A stretch of 64,000 nucleotides of DNA from Scedosporium boydii (taxonomy: Eukaryota > Ascomycota > Sordariomycetes > Microascales > Microascaceae): assembly GCA_002221725.1 (NCBI GenBank), contig NJFT01000119.1, positions 1-64,000 of the forward strand, written 5' to 3'. The notes beneath the pieces are model-generated. The model worked only from the letters and a program-made list of their open reading frames with translations, made no database searches and was not told where the DNA came from. Both the position numbers and the translations under genes were made by a program. Below are positions 46,656-59,231 of the stretch, in pieces (the stretch's first letter is position 1; every line of letters begins with the position of its first letter).

Positions 46656-48567
46656 TTAGACGGCTAACTTATCGTTGCGGGGAGCAGATGCATTGGTGTC
46701 TTCGTTGTGCTCAGTATTGGCGTGGATCTCCTTCTCGATTTGATCGAGATCAACGGGGGTGACAGCATCATCATCATCGAAGATGCGGGCAATTTCTTCA
46801 AGGGTAGGGCCGTTGGTCTCCACATAGAAGAACCATACAAAGACCAACTCGCAAAGGTCCCAAAGTGTATAGAACAGCATAAAATTCCAGTGATTAGGGA
46901 GGTTGTCCCAGGCGAGGAGGTTAGTTTGGTTGCCAAGTGCGAGAATAGCCTGGACGGTGATGTTCAGAATCATCATACCTTTGGCGCGGAGAGCGAAAGG
47001 CAGAACCTCAAGGGCGTAGGCAACCAGGAGTCCAGAGAACCCAATATCATAGAAAACACCAAAAAGCCACATAAAGGCGATCTGGGTGTTTCCTGCTGAC
47101 TGGTTGGTCTCACCTGAGTTCTCATATATAGCACCAACAATAGTCCAGCAAACAAATGAGCCAGTCATCCCACTAATAGCAATAAGAAAGAGAGGCCGAC
47201 GGCCAACCTTATTAACAGTTAAGGCAGCAGAAACGGCAACAAGTAGATCCAGGATAGTTTTGCCGGCCGAGAGCTGTTAAAAACAAAGTTAATTAGTAAA
47301 TTATATCAAGTTTTTTTTTTTCCCCTTTTTTTTTAATAGTAAGAGAAGATAACTTACGCCCAGCTTTTTATTCTCACCACTGATTCCAGCACCATCATAG
47401 AGATAGTTAATATAGTTAGATATAAGCGCGTTCCCTGAATACTGTGAAATAACACCAAGAGAAATAATAATAGCTAGTCGCCATCGGTTCCCCTTAGTCC
47501 TAAGGAAGTCGATATAGCTGGTAGTCTGGTTGACTTGGGTCTCCATGGTGATTGTCTCCCTAATCTCGCGGTACTCAAATTGAACAAGTGTGTTATTAAC
47601 ATCACCGCCACTGTGATGCTTGACAAGGACCTCGAGGGCCTTATCAGCCTTGTCCTTACTAACAAGGAAACGGGGAGATTCAGGGATCCACCAGATACCG
47701 CAAAGCTGGATGAGTGAGGGGACGACCTGGATGAGTGTGATGGAGCGCCAGCACCAATCACTATTTATCTTAGACGTTCCCCAACCGACGACAGAGACAA
47801 CTAGAAGCACAACACCATTAGCGAAGGTGTACTCACCACAGAAAAGCATTGTAGGCCTCGGCAGAATAGAGTAGACCTCGGCAGGGTGTAGTAGAGAAAA
47901 GCTTACTGAGGGCACCTAAGTTCCAGAGACAGTTGTAGACGGCGGTGAGAGGGCCACGGTGCTGAGGATGGCAAATTTCAGTGAGGAGGAGGGGTGAACA
48001 CATCTGAGAGAACGAGTTGCCAAAACCGAGAATGAATCTGCCAGCCATCCACACTACCGAGATCCCTAGTTAGCTTTTCATGTCGAGATAAAACACGTTG
48101 GCCATCCTGAGAGATGCTGTATACTCACTTCCGTAGCTGTTGCAGACGGCAGAGACGATACCACCGACAATCATGATAACACAGCCAAGTATTATAGTAG
48201 GCTTCCGGCCAAAGAAATCAGCAAGGTAGGGAGTTATAAAGAAGGAGATAATGGAGCCAATATTAAACATATTAATCATGATGCCAAGCTTGTTAGCATC
48301 AGCATCCCACTCCTTCCTCTGGGGGGCCCAGATGAAGACCTCGTTAGCCTTGCCGTTCTCAATAGAGAAGTACTTCTTGAACAGATTCATTTGCTGCGCA
48401 GTGTTGGCTAGCATCCCGTCATATCCGGTGGTAGCCGAGGCGATAAGAAGGAAGACCGTCATGATATACAGCCTCCTCAAGTGCGGCTCTTTGCGCCAGT
48501 TGACGCGCTCGAACCGGTGGGCATCGGCGTCGCCGCCGCTGAGTGCCTTTTTAGCGATCGCGACCAT
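46656..48567 (-). CDS. MFS sugar transporter (hexose / lactose-permease-like)
   Basis: Four exons, 48567-48129, 48053-47907, 47800-47358 and 47273-46656, encode 548 residues. Sugar-porter signatures are all present: GYDGMLANTAQQM in helix 1, DFFGRKPTI after helix 2, MWMAGRFILGFGN, WWIPESPRFLVSK before the central loop, VNKVGRRPLF after helix 8, and VETNGPTLEEIARIFDDD at the cytosolic tail. It is a proton symporter or facilitator for a hexose or disaccharide at the plasma membrane. The second intron is 106 nt. The codon choice in exons 3-4 is T/A-richer than in exon 1, which may reflect mild old RIP but leaves every frame open. Confidence 0.9.
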
Positions 48568-51536
48568 GTTTGCAGCTGCTTCGGTAGGGAAAAGGACCAA
48601 TCGGTAAATAAGTATGAAAAATAAAAAAGTAGAAGGAATATACACACGCAGGTGTGCGAGTGGGAGTAAAGAGGGGGAAGGGGGGATACTGTGGAGAGTG
48701 ATACCCCAATCAATGGATGACGCGACTGGTGGATGACAGCTCGACGGAAAGGGTGAGGTGTTGAGCTGGGGAAATGGAAAAAGAAAGAGGAAGAGAGAGG
48801 GTGTGGAAGGGTGAGTCCAGATATCGACTGCTTTTATGGCCTCATTAGCGGTAGGAGGACCTTTAGGGTAGTGGCCACTAACTGAGAAACGCAGGGTAGA
48901 TTTGAACCAGGCCAATGTAATGGGCATTTACAAGAGTCGTGATCGTCTAGACAGTGGGCACTGTCTGCGGTTTGCCCATTACGAATGGAAGGATTTTGCC
49001 TTTACTGCCTGATGATATTGGACCGAACTCTCCCGGCGAGATCTCACAAATCAGCAGACTCTCGACAATACATTCTAAATTTAAGCGACCCTACATGATG
49101 GTTAGTATATTTGGATCATAATACATTTGTCACAGTATATCTATCACGATGTTGCCGGACTAGGGGTAAAGCTATCCGTGCTATGTTGAAGGCCTCAAGA
49201 AAGATGAACCCCCCACCCCCCCCCCCCCCTTCTCTTTATATAACCTCATCTGATTCGGCTGCGGCTGGAAGAGTCCGCCTCACAGCGTAAGTCCTTGATC
49301 GACGGTCAAATAGGAACGAGATCCCGTCCGACCTGTCAGCGTAGATGTCGAAAGTCATACACAAGAGGAGGTTCAGATGCAGGCATCGTACGTACGTGGA
49401 GGCTCAGGCTCGGTACTGCGTGACAACTGGCTGGCCTGCCAGTGGGGTGGGGGATCAGCACAAGGGTACGGGTAAACCGCCGGCCAGCCAGCCTGCCAAC
49501 AGTCGACCCATTTGCTGGCGTATTAATGACGTAGTGTAGAGACAAGTTACGCTCTCGCCTGGCGTCCAAAATATCTGAAGCCATGGCTCTTTTTCGAAAC
49601 TCGTTCGGGCCCTGGTCGAAAGAGTGCAAACGCAGCATTCCCCAGTCGCGCACGCATATGGTCAGCACAAGGATGCCGAACCCATGACCACCGCCGTAGG
49701 TCGTGGATTCGCCTAGTCCGTATCTCAAGACGGGATCCCCAAGCCGATCACCTACGCGGTAAAGGAATGGGCCGGTGGGTACCTTTGTGAGTACAATGAT
49801 AAAATTGAGACACGGGCCACGAAGTTCAGTCGAGATAAGATGGCGCCTCTCCAGCCTGCTTGCTGCCTCCTCGGAATTTCCTCGTCTGCTGTTCACGCAA
49901 AATATGCGTGCGAATTGGTATAGCTCCAACCGCCCGAGTGAATTCGGATTTTTACGCAAGAGATACGGTATAAATGTGGCGTACGCTTCGACGTGTCTCC
50001 GGTTTAAGCGTGAAGAGTTAGGATCTTCAACGTGCCCTTATAAATTCGGATGCAGGCTGACTGATGAGGAGGCGGCTTTAGGTTACATTGTAATATCGTC
50101 GGTAACATCTCAATTCGTTCTTAGTCCTCTAATCTACTTCGCGACCCTCCAACATCTCTTCAGCGACAGGTGTCTTACAAAGCTTATTACGAAAGACACT
50201 TTCCGACATTACGCACCCCGGCATGTGGAGATCGGCCCGGTGCAAAACCGACACGGGTGGGAACCACGGAACGGGTCAACAATAGAGGAAAATGGGCGAC
50301 AACCAACCTATGAGTTCGAAATTGAACATTGGTAAGCGCCAAGACGACTTGTCAGTTTTACTACGACCACACCATCCATTGTCCCCGCCTCCTGTGCCGT
50401 GACCTCTGTCCCAGGACCCCTCTAGCGCGAAGCGAGTCGACTTCAACACGAGTTCTCTAAGGTTGGCAGCATATGCGGATGAATGGCTTTGTAAGGTTTC
50501 ATACAATGATAAAGAGGGTGTCACAAACCGAGTCTCGGGATTATGTTTTGGGCAGATGATGCCGAGGGCCAGAATGGAATTTGCAGATCCTGGAGAGCAC
50601 TTGGGGAGCTTCTCCGGAGGGAACAGTTCGATCGCGCCTAGGTGGTCGTCTTCTTGATTAAGGCAAATGGCATCGACCGTGGGGTATCTCGGCTTTGCTT
50701 TGTGGGGCAGAATTAGTGCAATCTTTGTTATTCATACGGCCATTCTCGGTGGCGTAATATACGTAGCATCCGTGTGGGTCTGACGTTCGGGCCTGTCTCC
50801 CCTTATCTGAGGAGATTGAGGAGAGCTGTTCGTCAAGCTTATAGTGTCAGTGGGGATTCCCATCCGAGCGAGCGAGGAAGGTCTTGGCGATGTCGAGACT
50901 CAACGCGGAACGGATGTGGCCGACAAATTGCAGCTTTTTGGATCGGGGACTTGGGAGATGGTGGTAGCAGCGTACGAGGGCCTGCGCCTAGAAACGATAC
51001 TCCTCGGTCGCCGGGGCCATACCAATAGTTAACCAGGGGTGCTAGCTCCAGCAGGAGGCCGCCACTGCAAAGGAGCTGCCCTAACTAGAGGGTACTGTAA
51101 TCCTTAAGAAGCCTAGTCAGGTGCAGTACTATAGGTACAGTACCTAAAACAGGGCTGTTATAATCCTAACACTAGCTTCAGGGTCCATCAGATAAGTACA
51201 GCTAGTGTTAGGGTCGTAGGGAATTATTATAAAGTAAATAAGGGAATTAAGTAGTATTTATAAGATATTAGTGAGAAGTATGTATCTAAATATAGGAAGA
51301 TAGTGGAACGGGCTGCGTCGCGTGCGTGGCTTCGGCAAGAGCCCAAGCCGACCGCCACACCGGCGCCGTGGTGACGGTTCGGTGGCACAGAGTATACATC
51401 TATTCGTCTCGTCTCCTAGCTATAGTAACTTGCTGGCAAAATACGAGAACTTCTCGTATCCTATGAGCGAGTGCCCCGATTAGAGCACTGAATCTTGCCA
51501 CCACTGCTCAGAAAATGAACATCGGGCGCCGCTAAC
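48568..51536. other. Long intergenic region, transporter to agmatinase-like gene
   Basis: About 3 kb holds the transporter promoter, a C run (49209-49230), two overlapping opposite frames (49959-49336 minus, 49775-50335 plus) with no recognisable domain, and fragmentary open stretches near 50770-51030. A piece resembling an LTR end with an inverted repeat lies at 51156-51212. I support no gene here. Confidence 0.4.
51156..51212 (-). repeat. LTR-end-like fragment with a 13-bp inverted repeat
   Basis: TGTTATAATCCTAAC plus GCTTCAGGGT match, in reverse complement, the terminal bases of the solo LTR at 31149-31583, with a 5-bp ACTAG difference between them. The fragment includes a perfect 13-bp inverted repeat, CCTAACACTAGCT (51165-51177) and its complement (51200-51212). 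Similarity stops after about 30 bp, so it may be a relic of the same or a related LTR family. Confidence 0.5.
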
Positions 51537-53216
51537 CTAAGAAAATGTAGATTTCAACATGAGGTACAAGAGTGACTGCACTATCTCGGCAGCGGCCAGA
51601 CTCGTCGTTTCTCCAACATTGTCATACACAGGCGCAACCTCCACGACGTCGGCGCCGATAACTTTCAACCCAGCGAGTGAGTCGATTATACTTAAAAGCT
51701 CCCTAGTGGTCCAACCGCCGGGTTCAGCAGTACCAGTGGCTGGGAAACGTGACAAGTTAGCGCCATCTTCGGCCGACCAGGCCAGAACGTTTGGAAGGAC
51801 ACGCTAGACCTACCTGGTGCGAAAGCAGGATCAAGGACGTCGATGTCGACACTTATGTATACATTTGAGTCTCCGACCCTGCCTTTGAGCTCTTCGACGA
51901 CACCGTCGATTCCGAGTCGATCTAGTGCTCGGGCAGTGATTGATGCAAATCCGCATCGAAGATCGTTCTTTATATCCCCGGTCTGCCTCGTCAGGGCGCC
52001 TCTTATGCCCGCATGGATACTGTTGTTTGCGATCAGGCCCTATGTACCTATGTTAAGTTTTCTCATCTAGAGCCCTTTCCGAATGGGAGAGGACGGACCT
52101 CTTCGTGAGCAATGTGAAGGAAAGTTCCATGGTTCAGCCCCCTTTTGTTAGGATGTCAACAGCACGGATGTCAGTAACTTATCGGGGATTGGATTACGAC
52201 GTACGCATAGTCTGATATGTCACCACCTAAAACCTTTGGGTCCCATGTGTCTGAGAATATTCTGTTAGGTCCCCAGGCAATTTCCTTGTCCAGAGTGACA
52301 ATACTGAAAGCGGCAACCGACTCAACAACAGGCCAAAGTATATCAATTTTACGCACCAATGTGAGCATCAAAGTGGATCACGGAAAGTTTGCCCCATCTC
52401 TTGAACGCGGTCCTCAACGCAGATAAGGTTGTCGTGTGATCTCCACCCAGCGTGATGACTCGTGGAATAGAAGCCAGGCGTTCCAACTCTGGCTTTCGTC
52501 GCGTAACAATCTGCCCACAATGGCCAAAATTGAATCAGAACAGAGTAGTCGAGCGGCACACCTTGGGCAAACCTGGGGTTGTTCGCGAACATTGTGGGCC
52601 GTCTCTAGTTGCCGAAGAGCGACTGTATTGTCGAGCCATGTCATCGGCACGTCTCCACAATCGACAATCTTCGCTCCGCTTTTGAAGACGTTTTCACCTG
52701 TTGCAAGATATCATGTGTTATTCCCACCACTTCGTTGCTCGGGCCCCAGGCAACTAACCTGTGTAGACACTCCACGCGCTTTCTGGATTGATGCGCCAGG
52801 AGCCCGATCGGATGCCGCGGGGACCGAACCTCGCTCCCGGTCGACCTGTGGTAGCCTAAAAAGGAAGACTGTCGGTTACCAAATGGATGCTCTGAGGGCC
52901 TATGCGAAACAGGAGCAGCTGGTAATCAGATGGCACGCACGGTATCGAACGGAGCACCCAGGATAGCAATGTCGTACGTCATGTCTTGACCTTTTGATAG
53001 GCATGGCAGATAAGGCACGTTTGCGTACGTTGCCAGGCCCCATGGCTTCCCTACGTACTCATCATTGGCCATCGTTGGAATCTCGGCGATGAAGCCACCC
53101 TCGTGTTGCATCAGCAACGAGGCCGACGTTTTGAGCGGACTCGTTGTCAAGAACAGAAGGGCGCTGAAAAGAACGATAGTTCTTATCTGCAGAAACTTAT
53201 AGAAAGGCTGCTTCAT
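51537..53216 (-). CDS. Agmatinase-family ureohydrolase with N-terminal signal peptide
   Basis: Eight exons, 53216-52941, 52855-52759, 52697-52573, 52510-52357, 52250-52205, 52141-52099, 52039-51814 and 51739-51537, join exactly to 389 residues. The dinuclear manganese motifs are complete: TLGGDHTTT, HFDAHIDTWD, and SVDIDVLDPAFAP. ATTGRPGARFGPRGIR and LNHGTFLHIAHEEGLI are typical of agmatinases. A hydrophobic N terminus (about residues 10-33, ending TSA) looks like a signal peptide, so it is probably secreted or vacuolar, as in a known fungal subgroup. It would release urea from agmatine or a related guanidino compound. Confidence 0.88.
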
Positions 53217-54635
53217 GACGACCCTCTCATGAAAAATCGTTGAAGCTTTTCGAGGTCGTTAGAAATATGTGAATTGAGAGGTTTGATGATGCGATGAAAG
53301 AAAAAGAAACTCATGGCAGACCCCGCCCGCCAAGATCCGACATATATGTGTCAAAGTATGGGTGTGGTTCCATTCCTCTTGTAGGATAGTCTGTCTGTCG
53401 AGTGGCCATGAAATATTAAAAGCGGCCATGCGGTAACCTGGCCCTTAGAGAATTAAGGAGGGAATTATGCTCATATTAACTACGAAGTAATTAGAAATGA
53501 ATTAGCTTTATAACTACTAAAATAGAGCACCAATCTAATAACTACTCTGATGGTGGAAAAGGTGAAAGGACCGCAAAGACGGGGGCGGAAGAACATTATT
53601 CCTCACCATAGACCAGGATATAGCTATTTCTGTTCTCTCGTTTCATCTCAAGTAGAGGACAACAAGTTCAACGTCATCAAGTTAGTTCTTTTTAACTCAA
53701 TTGACTTCTTTTGCCCAGTTCTTACAGGTCATCTTCCATGGCGACCTTAAGTGGCTTTACTACTTGTCTTGTCTGGCCAAGTGTCCTGTATTAGGCACTT
53801 ATATGATTCTTCGCCTCTCCCCATTCAGAGGTCTCCTTTTTAAATGTTCTACTGTTATTCCTACTGATCAACAGAGCTGACATCTATCTATTCCTATTAG
53901 GGGACTTTTCAGAAGTTTTTTGCAGGAACTGTTACAGACCATTGACCACACCTATTATTAGGGAGGAGAAATCCAGGAAGCATGCATCCGTCGGTGCTCC
54001 CTACTCGCGCAAAGTGCGAAAAAGGTGGCGGACTAAATCAGATTTAGCACTAGTCCTACTATTACTTTTGCGTGTGGCAAGGACTTGCTTGGCCAACCAA
54101 TTCCCGAGGGTGCAGCTTCCGTGGCGGAACAAAGTAGCTCTCGCTTATCCTTCTTTGTTGGGTTGTGACTGGCATTAATTCAAGCAAGGTGTCATTATAT
54201 ACCCAGGGTTGCCCCGTCGTTTGCGTGTACCTTCTTGACGACTCTAACCAGAAACCGGGTGGAAAGAAGATCTGGGACAACGACTTTGGCGCACCAGCGG
54301 AAGCTTGAACCCGACAGCCTCTGCGGACTGTACACTAGGGCCTTTTGACCTCCATTCTTCTGCACACGCACCATTAAGCTTTACAAATCCCCCGCAAATC
54401 CGGGGTCCCCAGATTAGCCTCCACCTCGCCCCGCCTCAGGACTCCATCACTATTAGCCATAGCTTCGGAGTTCGATTCCGATAGCCTGCCTCGCCGAGGA
54501 TTGAGAGTCAGGGTAATGATACAGAACCTATATAGAGGACTAAGTTCTCGGATGCTCATTGTCCTGGCGAGTACTCTACACCATGTTTTCTTATGACTGC
54601 TGTCAGTCTCCCAGATACTTTTGGAAAAGGCGACC
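53217..54635. other. Intergenic region, agmatinase-like gene to FAD oxidase
   Basis: It contains two divergent promoters. An A/T-rich patch near 53450-53525 looks like an old RIP-affected scrap. Short open frames lack motifs. A tRNA-like B-box near 54469 was considered and rejected. Confidence 0.4.
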
Positions 54636-56435
54636 ATGCTGCGACCCCTTCCATTGCTGTGCCTCGTTGTACTTTTCAACTCTGTCACTGGTCAGAGTGA
54701 AAAGGACTGGAAGGGTCTCAATGCCTCCGTGCAAGGGCGTCTACATACACTAGCACCATTGGCCCTCCCGTGTTTTTCACAGCATAATGGGCAGCCAGTA
54801 GACGTGGACGATGCGGCTTGCAATGCCGTGCGCGACAACTATACGTCCACTATATTCCGCTCAAGTCGACCAAACGGGTATACCTTCCTCCAGAACGAGA
54901 TTTGTGTAGGGGACGAACTGGATCACTGTCTCTTGGACGATTCCGTCAAGCCTGCTGCGACACCGGGAGCAGGCAGCTCCTGCAACCAGGGCAGCGTCCC
55001 GCCATGGTATATCGAGGTCCATAAGAGCTCGGACGTCGTCGCCGCTTTCGAGTTTTCCAAAAAGCATGGCACCCCACTGGCTATCAAGAATAGTGGTCAC
55101 GACATGTTGACCCGAAACACCCAGAAAGGGGGCTTGTCACTGTGGGTGGGCCGGCTGCAGGACAAGGAGTACCACAAGGACTTCATCCCGAAGGGCTGTC
55201 ACAAGAAGGAAGCTGTCGGCCGAGCAGTTACCGTCGGGACGGGGTCCCCCACTGCTAGCATTCACGACTTCCTCTCTCAGTACAACAGCACCTTCGTCGG
55301 CGGATTTTCGGGGACTGTGTCTGCGTCGGGAGGCTGGGTCCAGGGAGGCGGCCACAGCATCCTGTCGCCCGTGTTCGGTCTCGGAGCGGACCGGGTCGTT
55401 CAGTTCACGGTAGTCACGCCAGACGGGAAAGAGAGAATCGCCAACAGGTGCCAGAACTCAGACCTCTTCTGGGCCTTGCGTGGAGGCGGCGGCGGCACCT
55501 TCGGCGTCGTCTTGGACGCCACGCACAGAGTCGAGCCTGCGGCGCCCGTTGCATGGGCCATGATCACCATACCCCCCAGTTCCTCAGATAAGACGGTCAT
55601 GGAGTGGCTCGAGCTGCAGGCACAAGAGTCACTGAGATTAGGTAGGGAGGGCTGGGGTGGACATGTCGGCGGTTTGTACCTAAGGCGCGTGAACCCTATC
55701 AAGCCCATCGCCAATGTCGACGACGGAGGCGCTGCCGCTAGAGCATCGCTCCAGAAAGTCATCGACTTTGCTCGTGCGCACAACGGGACCAGTACCGTGG
55801 AAGTCCTCCCAACGTTCTACGACGTCTACACCAAGTACATCAACCCAAGCGGGCTTCAGAACTCGGGCAAGGCCAGATTTATGTCTACCCGCCTTGCGCC
55901 ACAAACGATGTTTGAGGACAAAGAAGGAATCGCGACGCTTATGCACTACATCCAGAAAGTTTCCGATCTGGGTTTTGCCCCCAGAGACTTTTACATTTCT
56001 GTCGGGTCTCCCTACGTGGCAGACGCAACGCGCCCCAGGGGGCGCCATCACCGAAGTGAGACATCTGTGCATCCTGCCTGGTACGATGCCCTTTGGCAAC
56101 TCGCTGTCAGATTTGACATGGCCTGGAATGCTACCAATGAAGAGAGGGTCAAGAGCTTCGCCGCACTGGGCCAGGCTACCATGATCCAGGAGGAACTGAC
56201 CGGCCCCGACGGAGGCTCTTACGGCTTGGAGACCAACCCCTTCACTACCAACTGGCAGAAATCCTGGTGGGGTCCAAACTATAAGAGGCTCCTGAAAATC
56301 AAGAACAAGTACGACCCGCACCGATTGCTCAACTGCTGGAAGTGTGTCGGCTTTGAAGAGTCGGACCTTGAGAGTGAGAGATTCCAATGCAACGGCAAAA
56401 TGCAGGATGCTATCGTCAGGGCTGTGGGTGTCTAG
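54636..56435 (+). CDS. Secreted FAD-linked oxidase (PCMH/BBE family)
   Basis: A single exon encodes 599 residues; the frame extends upstream but the first ATG is at 54636. A signal peptide (MLRPLPLLCLVVLFNSVTG) precedes the mature enzyme. The FAD-binding PCMH domain has IKNSGHDMLTRNT, where the histidine fits the covalent flavin site, GGFSGTVSASGGWVQGGGHS (no cysteine at the usual second flavin attachment site), LFWALRGGGGGTFGVV, and the C-terminal BBE motif region NWQKSWWGPNYKRLLKIKNK with YDPHRLLNCWKCVG. Such enzymes oxidise alcohols, sugars or amine-bearing metabolites with O2 outside the cell. The last four codons and the stop lie in the first copy of a 46-bp tandem repeat. Confidence 0.9.
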   Translation: MLRPLPLLCLVVLFNSVTGQSEKDWKGLNASVQGRLHTLAPLALPCFSQHNGQPVDVDDAACNAVRDNYTSTIFRSSRPNGYTFLQNEICVGDELDHCLLDDSVKPAATPGAGSSCNQGSVPPWYIEVHKSSDVVAAFEFSKKHGTPLAIKNSGHDMLTRNTQKGGLSLWVGRLQDKEYHKDFIPKGCHKKEAVGRAVTVGTGSPTASIHDFLSQYNSTFVGGFSGTVSASGGWVQGGGHSILSPVFGLGADRVVQFTVVTPDGKERIANRCQNSDLFWALRGGGGGTFGVVLDATHRVEPAAPVAWAMITIPPSSSDKTVMEWLELQAQESLRLGREGWGGHVGGLYLRRVNPIKPIANVDDGGAAARASLQKVIDFARAHNGTSTVEVLPTFYDVYTKYINPSGLQNSGKARFMSTRLAPQTMFEDKEGIATLMHYIQKVSDLGFAPRDFYISVGSPYVADATRPRGRHHRSETSVHPAWYDALWQLAVRFDMAWNATNEERVKSFAALGQATMIQEELTGPDGGSYGLETNPFTTNWQKSWWGPNYKRLLKIKNKYDPHRLLNCWKCVGFEESDLESERFQCNGKMQDAIVRAVGV

Positions 56436-56555
56436 ACCCCCCAGTTCCGGCCTCTTAAATCATCAGGGCTGTGGGTGTCTAGACCCCCAGTTCCGGCCTC
56501 TTAAATCATCAGGGCTGTGGGTGTCTAGACCCCCAGTTCCGGCCTCTTAAATCAT
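56417..56555 (+). repeat. 46/47-bp tandem repeat, three copies, over a stop codon
   Basis: The unit starting CAGGGCTGTGGGTGTCTAG begins at 56417, 56464 and 56510. Copy 1 is 47 bp (six C in its C run), the others 46 bp. Copy 1 encodes the end of the FAD oxidase (AVGV and TAG); copies 2 and 3 are 3' untranslated. The near-identity indicates a recent duplication. Confidence 0.92.
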
Positions 56556-56689
56556 CATCATTTTCATTCTTAATTATTCCTATATTTCATACTACTTCAA
56601 TGCAAGAAGCTACTAAATTAGTACTTTCGCTCTCGATCTTTTTATCAGTACTAGTTTCAACTTCTAAATTATCTATAAGAGCCCTCTAT

Positions 56690-57700
56690 ACTTAATAAAT
56701 GGCTCACGCGGCACGCTGCATAGTTGAGTTGAAGACATCGTTGCTCCAGAGCCGCAGGACATCCCCCACGTTGAAAACCACGGTTCCGGGGACACGGGGC
56801 ACAGGCGTGAATTTCCCCTTTTCATTGGGTCTTCGACCTCGGGCCCGCCTACGTCTTTTTAGAACAGGAGCCCCACTAGATTGCTATTACTTTGTATACG
56901 AGACTCGAAAGAAGGAGATGTTTCTTATGGTGCCATAAAATTTCACATAATCGTCGCGGAATCAAAAGGGAGTAGGACAGCCCGCCCGGGGGGGTTGAGG
57001 GTTGGAAATAGTCTTGTAGAACTTACTCCAATAATCACTATGCGCCGGATACCGTAGCAGCCGAAGCTGTTTCTCTCTTCCCAGGCAAAACGGAAGGAAG
57101 TAGTCCCGTTTCAGGTCCAAGCACATGGCGACTGCTACGGTAAGTCATCCTGTACGTGAAAGCACGTCGTGTAGAATCCAACAAAGAATTTGCTGAAACC
57201 TGGGAGGACGTCGCTTGACGGCCAGGTGTTAGGCATGCATCGCCCTCGCCGCTAATGTCGAAGGACTCTTTGACGTCGGGAACTTGGTCACGGCGGGTAG
57301 AGAGGTGGCGACTGAGGCTGTGGCGCCGTGAACGACTTTCTCTAGCCCAGGGGACGAGTAGGACCTGTAGTGCGCGCCAGAGGCGGGATGTGGAGCTTTC
57401 TGCTTCTCGGACGACGGAAGAGTGAAGAATCGTTTGCTCTAGAAATGCTGAGTTGTGAGGCTGCTCGTAGGGCGCCGGGAGAGGCACTACTATTCTCTAC
57501 TCCTCCGGTACATACCCATTGAAAAGCCTCGTCGACGAGTGATTGCGGTATGATATGGTTCTTGATATAGGCGAAGCTAATCCTCCTCAAAACTTCCAGG
57601 AGCCTATCCGCGGTGCTGTTGGCCTCTGATTCCATTCCTGAGCGAAAAGTGTCGAGGTCCATAATGGGGATGGACGAGTAGAGCCGAGCTGTTGCGGTGC
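56690..57700 (-). pseudogene. 2OG-Fe(II) dioxygenase pseudogene (isopenicillin-N-synthase family)
   Basis: The N-terminal part is clear: RLLEVLRRISFAYIKNHIIP, and, after a GTATGT...CTAG intron, QWSKRFFTLPSSEKQKAPHP with VPDVKESFDISGEGDA in another frame. Further on, NTWPSSDVLPGFSKFF, RLLRYPAHSDYWS, KDVGGPEVEDP and PGTVVFNVGDVLRLWSNDVF appear in the right order but in several frames with stops between. The final histidine region reads STMQRAA and then stops, so a metal ligand is missing. Intact relatives oxidise plant hormones or secondary metabolites using 2-oxoglutarate. Confidence 0.82.
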
Positions 57701-58039
57701 ATTGCAGTCGGCTGAGTGCGGATCCTTTTTGGCTACTCTGATAAAGGCGATCTGGGTGTTTCGGGACTATCGGCCGGAGGTTGTGGTGACACCTGTTCGA
57801 GGCCCCAGTTTCGCCGCCAGATACAGCATGTTGCGCGACCTACGAAGTACATACCAATAAATCGCAATAAGCCCACCTGTACTGTTGTGAATTCCCAACC
57901 TGCTACCGTCTGCCAGCGGCGGAGAAAATTCACAAAGCTGGCCTCTCGCTCTCGCCATGTCCTCCGTGACCATGCTACCTAGCGGAATGATTTACCAGCT
58001 TTCTGACGACCTATTGGCGGCACTTGCTGTCGACCTCAC
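57701..58039. other. Spacer between two pseudogenes
   Basis: No gene is recognised. Short frames on both strands lack motifs. Confidence 0.35.
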
Positions 58040-58685
<646 letters not shown>

Positions 58686-59231
58686 CTGGATAGAGCCGGA
58701 ATACCATGAATCTACGGATTATAGACCATTTTATTAATATCCTACCATTTTTACCCGTATTTGAATAGAATTTCCAAAGGCCGGCTTAATTTCTCTTATT
58801 GTGCAGCTTTTTAGGACTAACGCTTTACAGCTCAGTAGGTGTCCTCGAATATATTTAGTTATGTAATTCTAGGGAACTTCAAGACATACATGTGCCATGC
58901 CCAAAATGATTTTGTCGGAGGGTTTTTGTCGGGGATTTTGGTCGGGGGTTTTTGCCGGGGGGTTTTGTCGGGGGTGTTCTTGCTCTAAAAGGAGAGGGAA
59001 ATCCAGAGTGGGCGTGGAATTCGAGGAAGCATGTAATTTTCTTAGGGCCACATGATTGATTCCCTATCGTCGCCGTTGCCTTGACATCGAAGGCGTGTAC
59101 TTGTCTGCCTCAACTTCTTCTCAACCCGAGCTCTTGCACTGGGGCTCGGTAATCCTATCTTTTCCCGCTCGATATCTTCGCAAGCACCAAACTATTATTG
59201 ACTAACAGCATTACTATCATCCGGCTTCACG
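58686..59231. other. A/T-rich spacer and G-rich repeat upstream of the SDR gene
   Basis: It starts with about 180 bp of A/T-rich DNA next to the aminopeptidase fragment, then a G-rich tandem repeat, then about 250 bp that should hold the SDR-gene promoter. No gene is recognised. Confidence 0.4.
58910..58977 (+). repeat. Degenerate TTTTGTCGGGG tandem repeat, about five units
   Basis: Units of about 13-14 bp, each T-run + GTCGG/GCCGG + G-run, repeat five times. The minus strand is C-rich. A short minus-strand frame through it with Pro/Lys repeats is a by-product. Confidence 0.65.

Noticed and set aside
49336..50335. Two long overlapping open frames on opposite strands (207 and 186 codons).
   Set aside because: Neither has a recognisable domain, membrane pattern or splice context. 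They look like chance frames in GC-balanced DNA.
54400..54500. tRNA-like B-box (GTTCGATTCC) near 54469.
   Set aside because: No matching acceptor stem, D arm or A-box at the right distance.
58869..59051. Minus-strand frame with Pro/Lys repeats.
   Set aside because: It is produced by the G-rich tandem repeat at 58910-58977.
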